Below are positions 13,601 to 26,200 of a stretch of DNA of 64,000 nt, piece after piece (the first letter of the stretch is position 1; the number at the start of each line of letters is the position of its first letter). This DNA comes from Echinococcus granulosus (Eukaryota > Platyhelminthes > Cestoda > Cyclophyllidea > Taeniidae), in the NCBI RefSeq assembly GCF_000524195.1, contig NW_020170393.1:1360722-1424721 (forward strand), given 5' to 3'. The notes under the pieces were generated by a model, which saw only the letters and a program-made list of their open reading frames with translations, did no database searches and was not told the origin of the DNA. The translations under genes and the position numbers were made by a program.

Positions 13601-14892
13601 TTAAATTCTTTTTGGCCATGTCAAACCAATTTTACTTGCTCCTGTGTTAAGGAAAAAACGAATGATATTTAAGGCTGGCAAATGTCTTTAGATTCGAAAC
13701 TGTAGGAACAGAACTGCAACTCTTTTGATATCTAGCCATTTTAGTAACGATAACATGATTCCAATGATAAATAACACCAATATACATCACGTTTAGGGGG
13801 ATCAGTTATTATTTATGATGATTGATTACAACTAGACTGGCAGGAGGGCCATGTATCTGCTTTTTAGGGGCACAAGATCTCCCAAATGTGTGATTCCTAG
13901 CATGCTTTTGTCCTGTTGAGAGGGACCTTCCCATATCACATTTTGACTGTTTCAGCAAACAAGGTGTTTGGAGAAGCTTCTTGTGATTATTTTATTTTAT
14001 ATAGAAATCTTATAAGCCTATTTGGTCACCTTGATGACCGCGCATTTTAATGATATGAAAAAATAAATAGTAGTTGACGTTTGTTAAGAAACCTCTGAAA
14101 AATCATTTGGAACCTTTTTAATAATATGGATTTCCATGAGGTCACTTTAATCTCCATTTATCAAGAAATTCCACCAGTATGCTGTGCGCAATGACAGGAA
14201 AAATTACTTCTTGCAACCGCATGGGGAATGTATTTTCACAGGGAACTAATATCATGGAAGGCTTTAGCATGGCTGATTCAAAATTCCTTTTGCTCTTGGC
14301 AAAAAGCGGCTCTGGGGTCTTCAACTTTTAATGCAGGTTTGTCCATAAATGGTTAATCTTACCGCAAATATTCTGTGCGCTCATTCCCCATTCCCAATCT
14401 AAATGTAGAAGATGCAGCAGGGGTGGTATTTATAATTTTGTCTTTTGAGGGGTTAGAATAGAATGCCTCTCCTGGTTTGCGGCCAACTTCTTAACCCGTA
14501 AAATGGCATGATTGAAAATGTTGGTTCAGATAAGGGGTGCGCATGCCTCCCAAACAAAGAAAAGGGGAAGAAGGAATGGGTGAACACATGCAACACACGG
14601 TCTTGTACAGACATGAAAAGGGGTGTGGCGATGTGCCTTGGTGCGTCGCCAAGGTGTGCAATGAATTTGGGATTATAAATTTTTAGTGTAGTCTTGTCAA
14701 GACAACGCTTTCATTGCCAAAACTTTAGTAGACTAGTGACATCCACTACTCAGGTATGGAATGTTGTTCTAATATAGCACCTATTGCAAGGAATCTTCTA
14801 CAAAACCTGCTAAATACATTCTATAAGCAAAATATGAAATAACTTTCAGAGAAGAAACATCTAACACTTCCGATCAGGGAAGTAAAGCAATA

Positions 14893-14910
14893 CGTCACGT
14901 ATATGCGACG
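14893..14910. repeat. palindromic motif copy 1
   Basis: Reads cgtcacgtatatgcgacg, an imperfect inverted repeat belonging to the CGTCACATATATGTGACG family seen eleven times in this window. Confidence 0.65.
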
Positions 14911-15582
14911 ATGGTAGTGGGTCTATAAGTACAAGTATACGAATGTTATTTAAAAGGAAGACTAAAAGACTAGTTTTTCATCATAATTAAGGCTAATTTT
15001 ATAAAAAAGTGGCTGTATAGGATGACAAAATTTCCTATTCATTTTCGTTATTTTGTATCCAGGCATGTAATCCACCCTTCATTTTAAACGCTTTAATGTA
15101 AACCTTTTACAGTTTGAAATAACGCGGCACAGACCTTCAGAAGGGAATAGCTAGTTATGCCACTGAAAAATCTCTCCTGCAAAACCTTACTTTTGGATAA
15201 ATGGGTTAAGGTGAGACAGGAAATTCTTGTGTCGTCTTCGTGCAGGATGAGAATAATGAATGGGGCAAAACTATTCCACAGCTTGACATCTTCTCCTGCA
15301 CTAATCCAGATGGTAATTTAATCGCTCAAACATTACCTTGCTTCTCGTTGTGAGTAGCAAAATTAGATAAAGTAAAATCTACTTCAACCCTTTAATAACC
15401 TACAGTATAATTGGTCATTCCTGTGGAAACTGTTTCAAGCACAATTAGTCAGGATTTCCCTCATGGACACCATATTTCCTATCATCCCATCATAGCTCAG
15501 CGTTAATCATTTTCTACAATATAGCACTCAAAGTTCTCTCTTTGCCTCATAGCCGAACTAATTTTATCAGCGTGTTAACCAA

Positions 15583-15600
15583 CGTCACGTATATGTGACG
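15583..15600. repeat. palindromic motif copy 2
   Basis: Reads cgtcacgtatatgtgacg. The flanks also tend to pair: gttaacca lies before it and ctggaac after it, so the hairpin could extend beyond the core. Confidence 0.75.
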
Positions 15601-16980
15601 CTGGAACTTTCTTGACTGGGTACACATGCCACAAGTATGTAAAAGTTTTATTAAATTAGCTTGGAAAGAAAAACCAAAACTGTCGGAGGCTTTTTGCAAC
15701 ACCACAATGCCAGGTCTGCGATGTACGGCCTTCCCCTGAAACTGGTGCCTGACGTGGTAATCTAGGGTCTCTCAGGTCGGAAGTTAGGCTAAATTTAACC
15801 TCCACAGCAGGGCATCGCTTAGAGCCTTATGAAGTGACCACTTCATTATTCTCGTTCCAACTGGTGATTTGTTGAGTAAGAAATTGAGAAAAAGGTCTTC
15901 CAGCACTATATGCAGTCTAGAGCGAACAGAAAACTTCACCTACCCCAAGGCGGTTCGGTGTTTTATGGCCCCATTTACGGTGCGAATATCGGTTGTGAGA
16001 AAGTGAAACAACTGTTTGTAAATTTGCACCAAACGGAAAAGCACTTGCCTCTGCTGAAGTCAAAGTAAGCAATAGTGGAAGGAATTAATTCACTCTCCGT
16101 AGCAGTACCCTCTCAAGGCACCTTGCAATAGTAAATGCGCCCCGAAACCAGCAAAATTTTTCATTTAAACCTGAAGTAGATGGGGAATGCATCGGTTTTT
16201 TTTAAAATAGCTTGTCTAACAGATTGTTCCTCCGCTTGGCGGAGTGGCTGCTGGACCATGTCAGTGCTTCCCCCCTCCCCAGGCCTTCTGGAAGCCTCGG
16301 GATTCCACAACTACTGCGTATTCTTCAGGAACTTCCAATCCAAGTCCATTCATGTCCATTCTTTTGACAATAAGGAAAAGCCATCATCAAAAATATATTA
16401 AGAATCTCCTTTTTGTTGCAAATACGTGGTTGTTTCTTTCATTTGGTGAAATGTAATGTTCTGTAAGTGAAGGTAAGTAATTTTAAAGGCTTAGGTAAGT
16501 CACATGCACCACCACCTGGAGCGTTGACAATCCATTTTTCTTATTTATGTTGTAAATTTCTGCAGCAACTTGTTGGTAGAATGACTGTCACATTTGCTTT
16601 TTTAAATCTGCCTTCAATGAACACCCCTTTGTTCTGACACATCCATTTCAGTAGGGAACAAATGCCTCTCGAATAAGGAAAGAAAGGGTGGTTCTTGTGT
16701 AAATTTTAACAATGTGTGGCAGCTTGAATGGGGTGGAGTGTTGTGTTACTGGTCTACTTCGACTATTCTTTAAATGTTGTGTAGCCCAAGAGGCCCTGTC
16801 CTACGTGTTGATCCTTTCCCCGACCACAACATTGCACAAAATGCATTTTGATGCGACAACAATCGGTGAAATGCTACACCCTTGTTAGATATTATGAAGT
16901 TTTGGGGAATATTTTGTATGTATGAAGGTAGTGTAAAGCTTCTAATGTTTGTTAAACTCTGTGTTTTAGTAAAATGGTCA

Positions 16981-17148
16981 CTTGGGGGCTTTGCCATTGC
17001 GCCAGGCCGCCGAATTATGCCAGTAGCCTCAAAACCAACCATTTTGTGGGTCGACAATGCGTATTCTATTCAAGCATTATGTTTTCTTTCACTCTTAGAG
17101 AAGTCGTGGGGTGCAACTCTGGTGGTGGTGGAAAGCGAACCCGATTCT
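16981..17148 (+). repeat. unnamed dispersed repeat (CCAGTAGCCCC core), copy A
   Basis: Shares an ordered series of short blocks with the copies at 17829, 25185, 38411, 40181 and 55722: a GCCAGTAGCC block, a tttTGTGGGTCGaCaATGC block, a TTTCttTC tract, and AGAGAAGTCgtGGGGTGCAACTC. This is the longest copy. Copies are strongly diverged, so the family is old. No coding capacity is evident, and I cannot link it to a named family. Confidence 0.55.
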
Positions 17149-17828
17149 AGAGGACAACTTCCTCGAGTGCTTTTGCTGATTGCTAAATCTTAGCGCATCG
17201 GAAGAAGGTTACATGTTCTGTAGGAATGCTATTAAAAGTGAAGAGACACTAGCCTTGAATCATCTAGAAAAGTTCGTTGTGAAACTCTCTACGGTACCTG
17301 TCAACTGAGTGAACACACGATACCTCCTCTACTCCTCTAATGGTTGGATAGAACCTAGACAGGCAGATATAGCTAAGCAGCACTGAAATGGAAACATAAT
17401 GGCAAGGATGAACGGACACTAAACTTTATTCCTACAAAACTATTTTAAACCTCACCTTCAATAAAATGACTCGACTTTCACAAGCTAGTATTCTTACAGG
17501 ATGGGCAGCACATTCCATTCATCCCCACAATACAGTTCCGACAAATGGACAAAACTACAGATTCAGTGCAACCACCAGGAGGGATCAGTGACGCTGCGAC
17601 CAAGCATCTTCTCAATTGCACGTAAACTGGATGACTGTCAAGGCTGAATCGTGAGCGGTTTCCTTCCAGTACCAACTGCGTTGTGGTGACCGACACGAAA
17701 GGTCAGCCAAGAAGAGCGCAAGGGACGGCGTTCATAAGGAAAGTAGCGATGTGATTCTATTATTATTTATTTAACTCGGTTTTTTGCTTTTGGAGACACT
17801 TACGATTCCGCAATTGTACTTCCTCCCA

Positions 17829-17952
17829 ACGGCATGGCATCTGGGACATGCCAGTAGCCCCTCAACCCTTCTGTGCATCGGCGATTCATATTCTTCGCGG
17901 GTGTTATTTCTTCATTCGGATTTAGGAGGTTCTCAAGGCGCTGCCAAGGTTC
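17829..17952 (+). repeat. unnamed dispersed repeat, copy B
   Basis: Contains GGCATGGCATCTGGGACATG followed by CCAGTAGCCCCTCAACCCTT and CTGTGCATCGGCGATTCATA, aligning block by block with copies A and C. The right end decays after a TTTCTTCATTCGG tract. Confidence 0.6.
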
Positions 17953-18903
17953 ATGGGACATCCATGGATGTTTATTAGAATAAAAAGCCGTTTGTTGTTT
18001 TTTTAAAACCACAAGAATCGAATGTTTATGCATTTTCGAAATGATATTATTGTTTAAAATTACGTTATCAGTATGACAGATGCATTTTTATTAGCCTACC
18101 AAACTGAGTCACAAACTGCAATGGTGATGGTCTACATGAGACTCTTAAGGATTAAATAAGTGAGACTTTAAGAGTTCTTAGATTTTCAACAAATTCATCA
18201 AAAAACGCAGCGAATTTCTTTGAATTAGCCCTTTGTTGGACTTCTTAAATTAACGACTCTTGAACTGGTTGCATACTTCATTTGACGGCGGACAGGAAAG
18301 TACGAACCTCCCAGCGTATCCAACGCCATCGGCCTCCCCCAAGGGGGAAGAGATGCGCCCTGAACGCGCCAAAACCGTGACACCTCTGTACCCCTTCACT
18401 TGTCATTACCCTCTGAAGCATGTCCCCGTCCAACTTCTCTCCTCATTCCACAAAGTACGAAGGCTTAAGTGGAGGAGAAAACAACGCGCCCACCACACGT
18501 CCAGCCTGTATGATCTGTTGAAGAGGCATCAATGTACTTGTACGCAATTAAAAAAATAGGGAAAAGGATTAACAGTCAATTTAAATGGGTAAAATGAGGC
18601 CAATCTTAACTCTGTAAGGACGAAATAACGTGGAAATTCTTTATTGAAGAGCGCCCTGAATTTGTTTAAATCGAACTGTGCAGAGGCAGCGCTTTTTACT
18701 TGCAAAAAGCCATGACTAGGAGGGCTGAAAATAAATAAATCACATGGCTTGCTAAAAAATGATTCTCCTTGCGTTTGCAGTATCCCAGCTAGAAATTGGC
18801 ACAAGCTGGAAGGTAGCCCAAGTATGGGAATTCAAAGGGATTTGCACAAGAATATATTTTGGTGTGAGATAAGTGGGAAAGCTGGGAGATCTACGGCCAG
18901 GGC

Positions 18904-18936
18904 TGAAAGTGAAAGTGAAAAGTGAAAGTGAAAGTG
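18904..18936. repeat. GTGAAA short tandem repeat
   Basis: About five imperfect units of GTGAAA in a row, including one slipped unit. Confidence 0.85.
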
Positions 18937-19531
18937 TATTGCCAAATTACAGAGGCGCTGGAGGCTGGTAGAACGGTCCATAGGTCACATCGTTCAGCGA
19001 AAGCACCAAAAGCGGAACTTTGGGTGCCCGCAAAACCAAAACAAAGATTTATGCAAACAACCCAGAGTGTTTAACTACCAACGCTATCTTTTGAATTAAT
19101 AAACCAGAAAAAGTGAAATCAGGTCTACTTTACTGGATCCTTAACCGTAGTGACAAATTGGAGACTCATCAACCCTCAAAACATCTTCAGACGGTCAATA
19201 CACTGAGTTAGCGGCGCCAATTAGTGGAAGTCATCAATTGTCACATTCATACTTCCTAACTCAAGAGAATGCAAATTTTGAGGGAAGCATTTCGATAACA
19301 GCTACAAATTAAATATTCACAACCCTCCCCGGTTCACTACCGAGAGCTCAGAGGCAAATCGACCACCGCAAACGCCACTTAATAGGGTTCTGCTCGCCTT
19401 TAAGAGAAATGTAAGATGCAATTGTACTCCGGTCTGTTCAATAGTATGCAAAAGTAGATTTGTTACTACCACGAGTTGTCATAAGCTGATAAATCAACGT
19501 AATATTTTCACAGGGTCAGGTGAAACAATAG

Positions 19532-19549
19532 TGTCACACACATGTGACA
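19532..19549. repeat. palindromic motif copy 3
   Basis: Reads tgtcacacacatgtgaca: the arms tgtcac and gtgaca are kept and the AT core is altered. Confidence 0.6.
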
Positions 19550-19960
19550 ATGGAGGTGATTGACGATTTCGCCTACTTTGCATCGACAGTCGAGTGCAAT
19601 GGTGCTCATTCATATAAGTGCTGCACTTTTAAGAGTGTCTCAATGCATCACACAGTCCAAATACAACAACGATGACGAATAATTTTTCACCCAACTGTAT
19701 TTTCGTTAAAATGAGACTTGGTGAAATAGACGGAAGGCGCACGGAGCGAAATCGAAGAGTACAGGGGTATCTGTCTACCTGTCCTCTAATATGTGCGTGC
19801 AAATAAGGGATTGTGGAAGTAGGGAGCTTCTTTCTTAAGTGTGGAATGCTTGGGTGGAGTGAACAATCATACGTACACACACACGACGGCAAAGTGGTGG
19901 GAGAAGGCGTTACGGAGGGTACACAACATGCTGACAACATGCAAGACTAACAGACGGGAA

Positions 19961-19986
19961 GGGAGAGAGAGAGAAAGAGAGAGAGA
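19961..19986. repeat. GA microsatellite
   Basis: GA dinucleotide run with one AA interruption, lying just beyond the stop codon of the neuregulin-like gene and probably in its 3' UTR. Confidence 0.8.
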
Positions 19987-20023
19987 CATGGAGAGGGGGA
20001 AGAAGGAAGGACAGGCAGAGACG

Positions 20024-20293
20024 TCAGGAAGTCAACTGAGGTAGATGTCTGCTCTCCTCCTCAGTGCTGGTGGAGAGAGGCAGGGCAGAAGTCAGAAGGT
20101 AAGGGTTGTCATCGGCGGTGGGAGCGGAAACAATGGTTGTAACATTGGCGCAGTTGGTATCCCCTTTCCACGGAAGTGCCGTAAGTGAGTCGAAGTGGGA
20201 GTGTGGGTGGCCTAGAGGCGTGCAGACACGAGAGAGGCTCTCGGGACGTCGATCTGACGGATCGAGAAAATTCATCGGAATTGGTGATTGAGT
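20024..20293 (-). CDS. neuregulin-like gene, last exon (cytoplasmic tail and stop)
   Basis: Acceptor tgttttgcag precedes a phase-0 frame of 89 codons ending in TGA. Its composition is Ser/Thr/Pro-rich and acidic (e.g. LSTSTEEESRHLPQLTS at the end), unlike random frames here. I recognise no motif in it. The other two frames of this exon also stop, so the phase-0 choice rests on the preceding exon. Confidence 0.7.
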   Translation of the reverse strand, partial: TQSPIPMNFLDPSDRRPESLSRVCTPLGHPHSHFDSLTALPWKGDTNCANVTTIVSAPTADDNPYLLTSALPLSTSTEEESRHLPQLTS

Positions 20294-23200
20294 CTGCAAA
20301 ACAAAAAATGACTTTTTGCGCGTCAATCTTGCTCTTGAGCATGTTTTTTAATTTTGGAGATGGTAATCTGATAGTTTCATGATTAATCTTGCGTGGTTTG
20401 CATTATGCTGCGCAAGATAACCCCAGTATAGTACTTACAAATATTAAGTAGCACGAAATCATGCCAGAATCGTCACCTGTGATTGTTGATGCGTAACGAA
20501 CGCTCAATTCCTCGAACAAAAGGAATTTGCGTGGTAAGGCAAAACACAAGCAAAGGGGGTTTAGAAACCGTATTTAGAAATTGTGAGTAAAACGGAAAAA
20601 TAGCTTGACTTAATCTCAACTTGGACTCTGCAAAGGATGAATGAACTGGCGATCATCATATAAAACGACAACCCGTCAAATAACAAGGTTTTATAGTCTG
20701 TATAAGCCAGACTACATTTTTGTTTTACATGTGTTTGTTAACAGAGGTATTTTTTAATCAGCCAAAACGAGAAGTTACTGCGGGAATTTTTATAATGCGC
20801 TTTGTAAGATAAAAGAACGGTTTTATTACAGCAGATAATCAAAAAAACGTGAAAAGGGGAAAAACGGCCCAATTTTAATATTTGTACGCAGGAATTGCTT
20901 GAACGCAGTGAAATTTCCAAATGGTCTACTATACGACAAGATTGGAAATTAAGCAACTGGTGTTCCGCAAGTCGTTAGCTGCACTTTTCTAACCTTGCAC
21001 AATTTAATCCTTTTTATATGTACTTATCAGAACTTTTAATTTCATCTTCGCGATGTTTGGAAACATTTACACGAATGTATATCAAACTTGCCTTCGAGAA
21101 GTCAAAGGCGTACTGATCAAATCCATGGATGTCGTAGAAACGCTTTTAGACAAGTTTAGTTTGTTTTAGTAAAGATTTTAAGAGACTCAAAATAACTTTT
21201 CTAGGGACGCTTTGAAAAAATATCGCCTGAAACGTGTGTGCAAAGTATCTCCTCATTGCTCGTTTCCCCACATGGCCAGGTTTTGACTTCACTGGTTAGG
21301 GGTCAGTGTGATATATCTTCTGGCTGTAAAACCAACATGTTTTTCGAGATAAAGGCGCCAACCAGAAGCTACATTCATTCAAGTTACTTTAGACTCGTTT
21401 CTGTCTAACACTAGTCGGTCATAAATAGTAGAAGTTGCATTACTACTTATGTACTGTTAGTAACAATGCAATTTTCCTCCGATTTTTGTGATGGGATTTG
21501 CCGGTTTGAGGCGGGGCATCGGTCTAGGCTTAGGAACTGTTCCATTTTACTTCCGTTCTCTTGCATCGCTCTCTTTACTTCCTAGGCACGATTTCTGTAG
21601 AAGATAATGTGACTCCAATTGAGATCTGTTGATGCTGACGGTCTTTTAAAAAATCACTTCTCTCTTCCTGTTTTATTACCGAACCTAAGAACTGCTACTC
21701 GTAATTTGAAGATGCTTTACCTATCATTGGATTTCTAGCATTCGTGCATACTTACGTATAACTGCTGGGTCTATCTGGAGCTACAAAACACCCTTTTTTA
21801 GGCGCCACTTTAAACTTCCGTTTGGAAGAATACAATAACTTGCAGTGCCACTCAGTACTTGACCCTCTGTTCCATCTATATCATCATCATGATATTGTAG
21901 TGATGGGTTATAAAGTACTCAAAAATAAAAAAATAGAATTATTTATTAATAGTTACCGGAGTTTCACCGACTCTTAATGAGTTTCTTGAGGAGCTTGATT
22001 GCCTAAAATGGAAGGTGTATTTGGATAAACATACAATAATGCATTTCCCCGACTAACTTATTATTGGCTTTCTAGCTCAACCAAGTCAAGTCCTTAAGAA
22101 GCACCGATTTTCAAGATAAAGTAGCATAAGCAGTAGTAAAAGCAACTCACGTTTTTCTTTTTACAAACAAACAAATGACTACAAGCAGGAGGAGTGTGAA
22201 GAGAGCCCCAAGAGTAGAAAATAGTACGAGACGCCCAATAAAATTATCACAGCCTGTGGATAAACACGAAGGTCAGTTAGTGTCCAGCTACTGGAAGGTA
22301 CTATTAGAACTGTTGGCACACAAACGCACCAGTTGAGCATTCAGATTGAATGGCTTTCGTTTCCTCTGGTGCCTTCTCGTTGAACTCACATCTTGTTCCA
22401 TAATACTGGGAGATACAGCTATAGGAGAAGAAGAAAGTCCATAAATAAGCATTCTTTTTGGGAAATACGCCTTAGGAGAAGCTGAAAAGGAGTATCATGC
22501 GCAAGCATGCGATCTGCTGTGGTGCTAGCTTAAGCAGGCGTCATTTGGCAGTAGCGGTGGTTACCTCACAACGTCGACCCACATATCCGCGTCTGCATCT
22601 AAACAGAAACTCGGCTCTTTAGGATAACCCGAGGGACTAGAGCACATCAGCTGGTTTCATTTAGTTGGATTCTTTCTTCGAAAGGAATGTCAAACCAATG
22701 TCATAAGGCCTTCAGGCTTGGGTGGTACAGCAGGTGCTTCCATACTTTGAATCCCTTGTTTTATTTGCCTTAAACTTGATACTAGAACTGATTCACAATT
22801 TATAATGGTGTCCAAACACCTCAAGACAATTGTAGTGGTAGTCCACGTCTTTGTACCACCGCCTAGGTCTGCACGATGTTGAGTTCACCTAGGGTACAGT
22901 GGCATTTAAATAGTACTATCCAAACCATATTCACACGGTATGAAAGTATCATCTGTGATGAGAAGAAGGTAGTAGATGGTCTTCTGACACATTCATGGCA
23001 CAACTTAGCCCCTCTCGGTACTGAGGGGTGACTTTTCCATGTGGCTGATTGGTCTCTCGGCCATTATGTCGATCCTACTTTTTGTTGCCTAATCTGATTT
23101 AACCAAATCTTGAAGCCAGAGGAGGTTGATGGTTAAAAAATGTGGGCAAAGGACAACTTTCTATTTCAGCATTCATTACACATGAGAAAATACAATGCAG

Positions 23201-26200
23201 ATTCTTACCTGCATGACGGTCTGCCATCGATGAGGTTGCAGTACCCGTGTAGGCAGTAGCGATAGCATGGATGAACTGGGGAATTCAAGGGAAAAGGAAA
23301 CATTATGCAGAAAGGGAGGGAGGCTAAACTACAACCACATTACTTAGAATAACAAATGAGCCGAGTAGATCACAGAATTGGCCTTCAACAATTGGTTAAA
23401 AGATTTCATATAGACTAGATCCTCTAGTAGGCAATCACGCCGACAGAGTAGCAGACATACTACAACTTCCATTAGGGGGAAACTGACCACTCTCCCACAC
23501 CTGGAAGTGTATGCTTTCCAATGTAAGAAGGGCTTTTTCATCTAAATCAAGATCCATGGGAACGTATATTTTATGGCAACCGGTTGTCATGATCTGATGA
23601 GGAACACGTGTCCATTGGCGGTCACGTTAATGGTTGTGGATGAAAGACAAGCTTCGAATTCCCCCAACAAATAACAAGGCATAATCTGCAGCACAGGGTT
23701 TCCCAAACTTGCTATTAAGTGTGTAAATCGCAAATAGCTAGACAAGTGAATGTGTTTTATGCCGACAGTGGGCACACACAACAACTTGTGGGGGGGTTGG
23801 CAGATAATGGGGAGTTACGGGGCCTACCTGTGAGAGGTGGCAGTGTTGTCCAGGGTTGTGGCGTTGTTTGTGGTCGTGGAACGACTGCAAGAAAGGAATA
23901 CACTGACAATACCCATTCACCTACACTTAAGACGGGAAGTCGGACAAATAAATGGAATCCCACTACTGTACGCTCCTTGTAGGTAAAGAGCTGAGTAAAG
24001 CAGCTCCTTTTCTTTTTTGTTAATTAATTAGGGAAATTTTGAATTTTAATGCCCGGGTTTTATGTTGTATGGTGATCGTTGTCGTTTAGTGGGTAGAAGA
24101 CTTTTTTCCGCCTAGCGCACGAATGTTTCAAAATGTAAATGTATTTCATTCTTTTTTTGGAAAAATTCTACTGCCGAGCACTAGGATAGGTAGAAAGCTT
24201 TTAAAAAGCGCAGACTTGTTATTACAAAAGTAAAATAAAGTTAGGGTGAATTTGAGCAGGCAAGAGACAACAATCCTTGACCCTTCAGGGACTGATTTTT
24301 TGTCAAGACTACCTCCTGCTACCCTGTCTGTGGATGTGCTTGGGGTGGATCACATGTGGGGACCTGCCGCCGACACCATCACCTTACCATATATCTCCAC
24401 TGTCTTTTTGATATAGCCATTAACATTTTCCGCCAGGCAGGAGTAATTTCCCGAGTCCATGGGGTGGGTGTTGGAGATTTGCAAACGTGATTTCCGTCTA
24501 GAAGAAAAAAATGCGAAAAAAGAACAAAAAAGGCTTTGATTACTGTGGTGGGGAAAACCCCTTTTAATAGATATTGCGCCTTCTAGTGTTCCCTGGTAGT
24601 ATTAAATCACAGCAATTGGCAACTTAAACGAGGGGAATTATGGAGGCAACCAACTGCCTTCGCTATGTGAAGAAGTGCAGAATCCCATTAGTATTAGAGA
24701 GGAATAAAAAACCGTTTTCAATTGTCAAAAAATTGTTTTAAGTGGGAGTTAATAAAAATACAGCGGTTTAGCAAGGCGTTTGCATTTAAATGCGCCCTGT
24801 AAAAGTGTACGAATTTTAAACCATGTCTCTACTTAAACACGAGAAACTCCCCCCCCGCCCCCTCCAATATCAGATTATTCGCATTTTTCACAAGGAGTAG
24901 TCTCTTAAAACAATCACACCAAAGATTAATTTTTTATTTTTAAGTTGAACTATTCATAAAGAATAGTTAAAGTGGTTTAAAACAGTTAGAGTTCCTTGTA
25001 AACGCTATATTAGCTACAGCTGTCAGTCTGAAAAGCCTAGTCGTGGTTGGCTGACTAGTCACCGTCAAAATAAACTTGTCTGTCGTTCTTTTTTGTAGTA
25101 GTGCTGCAATAATTTAATCGACTGTTTAACTCTTCGTTTTGGGTACTTAAGGCTCCGCTCTTGTACTTCCGCTGAGTGGCTTAGCCTTCGCGCCATGCGA
25201 GGAGCCCCAGACCTTTTGTATGTCAGCGGTACTCTTTTTCTCTAGGATTGTGTTATCCTCCACCTCGAGAAGCTAGAGTACTGCATTCTTGACACGGAAA
25301 GGAGGAAATTGTAACGCGGAAGCTTGTAATCGAGTAGAAGGTTTGAAACTTTAGTGTGACAATTCGTGGTTATCAGGGAGACTACTGGGTAGCCAAGCTG
25401 CCAAACTGCGTTCCCTACTTTTGGTAGCACAAAACATTGTTTGCAGCCTAGGGGTTAGTGATACGAAATGCTTAGAATCCAAACTTAAGAGAAAAGACAA
25501 ATAACAACGCAGGGGTGCTACATCAAATACTTAACTCGGCAAACCCGCTGGCAATCCCGTGCTGTCGAGATTGGTTAATTTTGAAAGCACCTGAAGAGAG
25601 GAGGCAATATAAAACCTGGAGATGAAGAGGGAGATATTACTGCGCAACGCAACAAGACAGAATTGTGCATGTGAAAACAAGGCCGAATCGCTAACTCTAT
25701 TTGAACGCTTGTGGAGCCGCTGATTGAGCAGCCAAGCTACACAACTTGACCTACCGTTTTCTCAGTTAATTGTATTTATTATTCCAGTCTCCTTGAGGTG
25801 CCGTAGCAATGCGAATTTTGAGCTTATTTAATTATTTATGACCCTAGCTATTAGGCGTTTTTAAAGACGAGGCCTATTAAAAAGTTTCTTGCCTGAAAAC
25901 GCGACAACGCCAAAATAAACAAAATAACTTCTTATCATAAATATTGTCCCAAGTCTAAGGAGGTCATAAATTAAATGAATGCAACCCGTAACCGATCACG
26001 GTCTGCGGAAAATACCAATTGTCATGCCGAAAGGTTTTTTTGCAGTAGACCAATAAATGGTAAATTAATGGGTGTTCTAAAATCCTACATTGGAGCTTAG
26101 TTTTTGCTAATTTTTTTCTCAATCAAGTAAGCGACTCTGTTTTTAAATGACACCTCAACCTTCAACAGCACAGTGCGACGTAGCTTCCATTCCACTGGCA

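Larger units (their letters stand above)
10637..20023. other. intergenic region with dispersed repeats, no gene recognised
   Basis: This covers the 3' flank of PDZ-LIM paralog 2 and the 3' flank of the minus-strand neuregulin-like gene. Two overlapping plus-strand open frames near 12061-12664 (92 and 147 codons) and a basic plus-strand frame at 18260-18559 have no recognisable domain. The region holds copies of the palindromic motif (14893, 15583, 19532), two copies of the CCAGTAGCCCC-core repeat (16981, 17829), and GTGAAA and GA microsatellites. The part just below 20024 is probably 3' UTR of the neuregulin-like gene. Confidence 0.5.

Noticed and set aside
20439..20476. A 38-nt minus-strand segment with acceptor and strong gtaagt donor, considered as an extra tail exon of the neuregulin-like gene
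   Set aside because: It is open only when entered in phase 1, but exon 9 leaves in phase 0, where it meets a stop; it could at most be used in another isoform.
21752..21780. A 25-nt segment with a strong gtaagt donor, considered as the exon after the transmembrane exon
   Set aside because: Entered in the required phase 2 it reads a stop (TAG) after two codons; exon 21957-22002 fits in frame instead.
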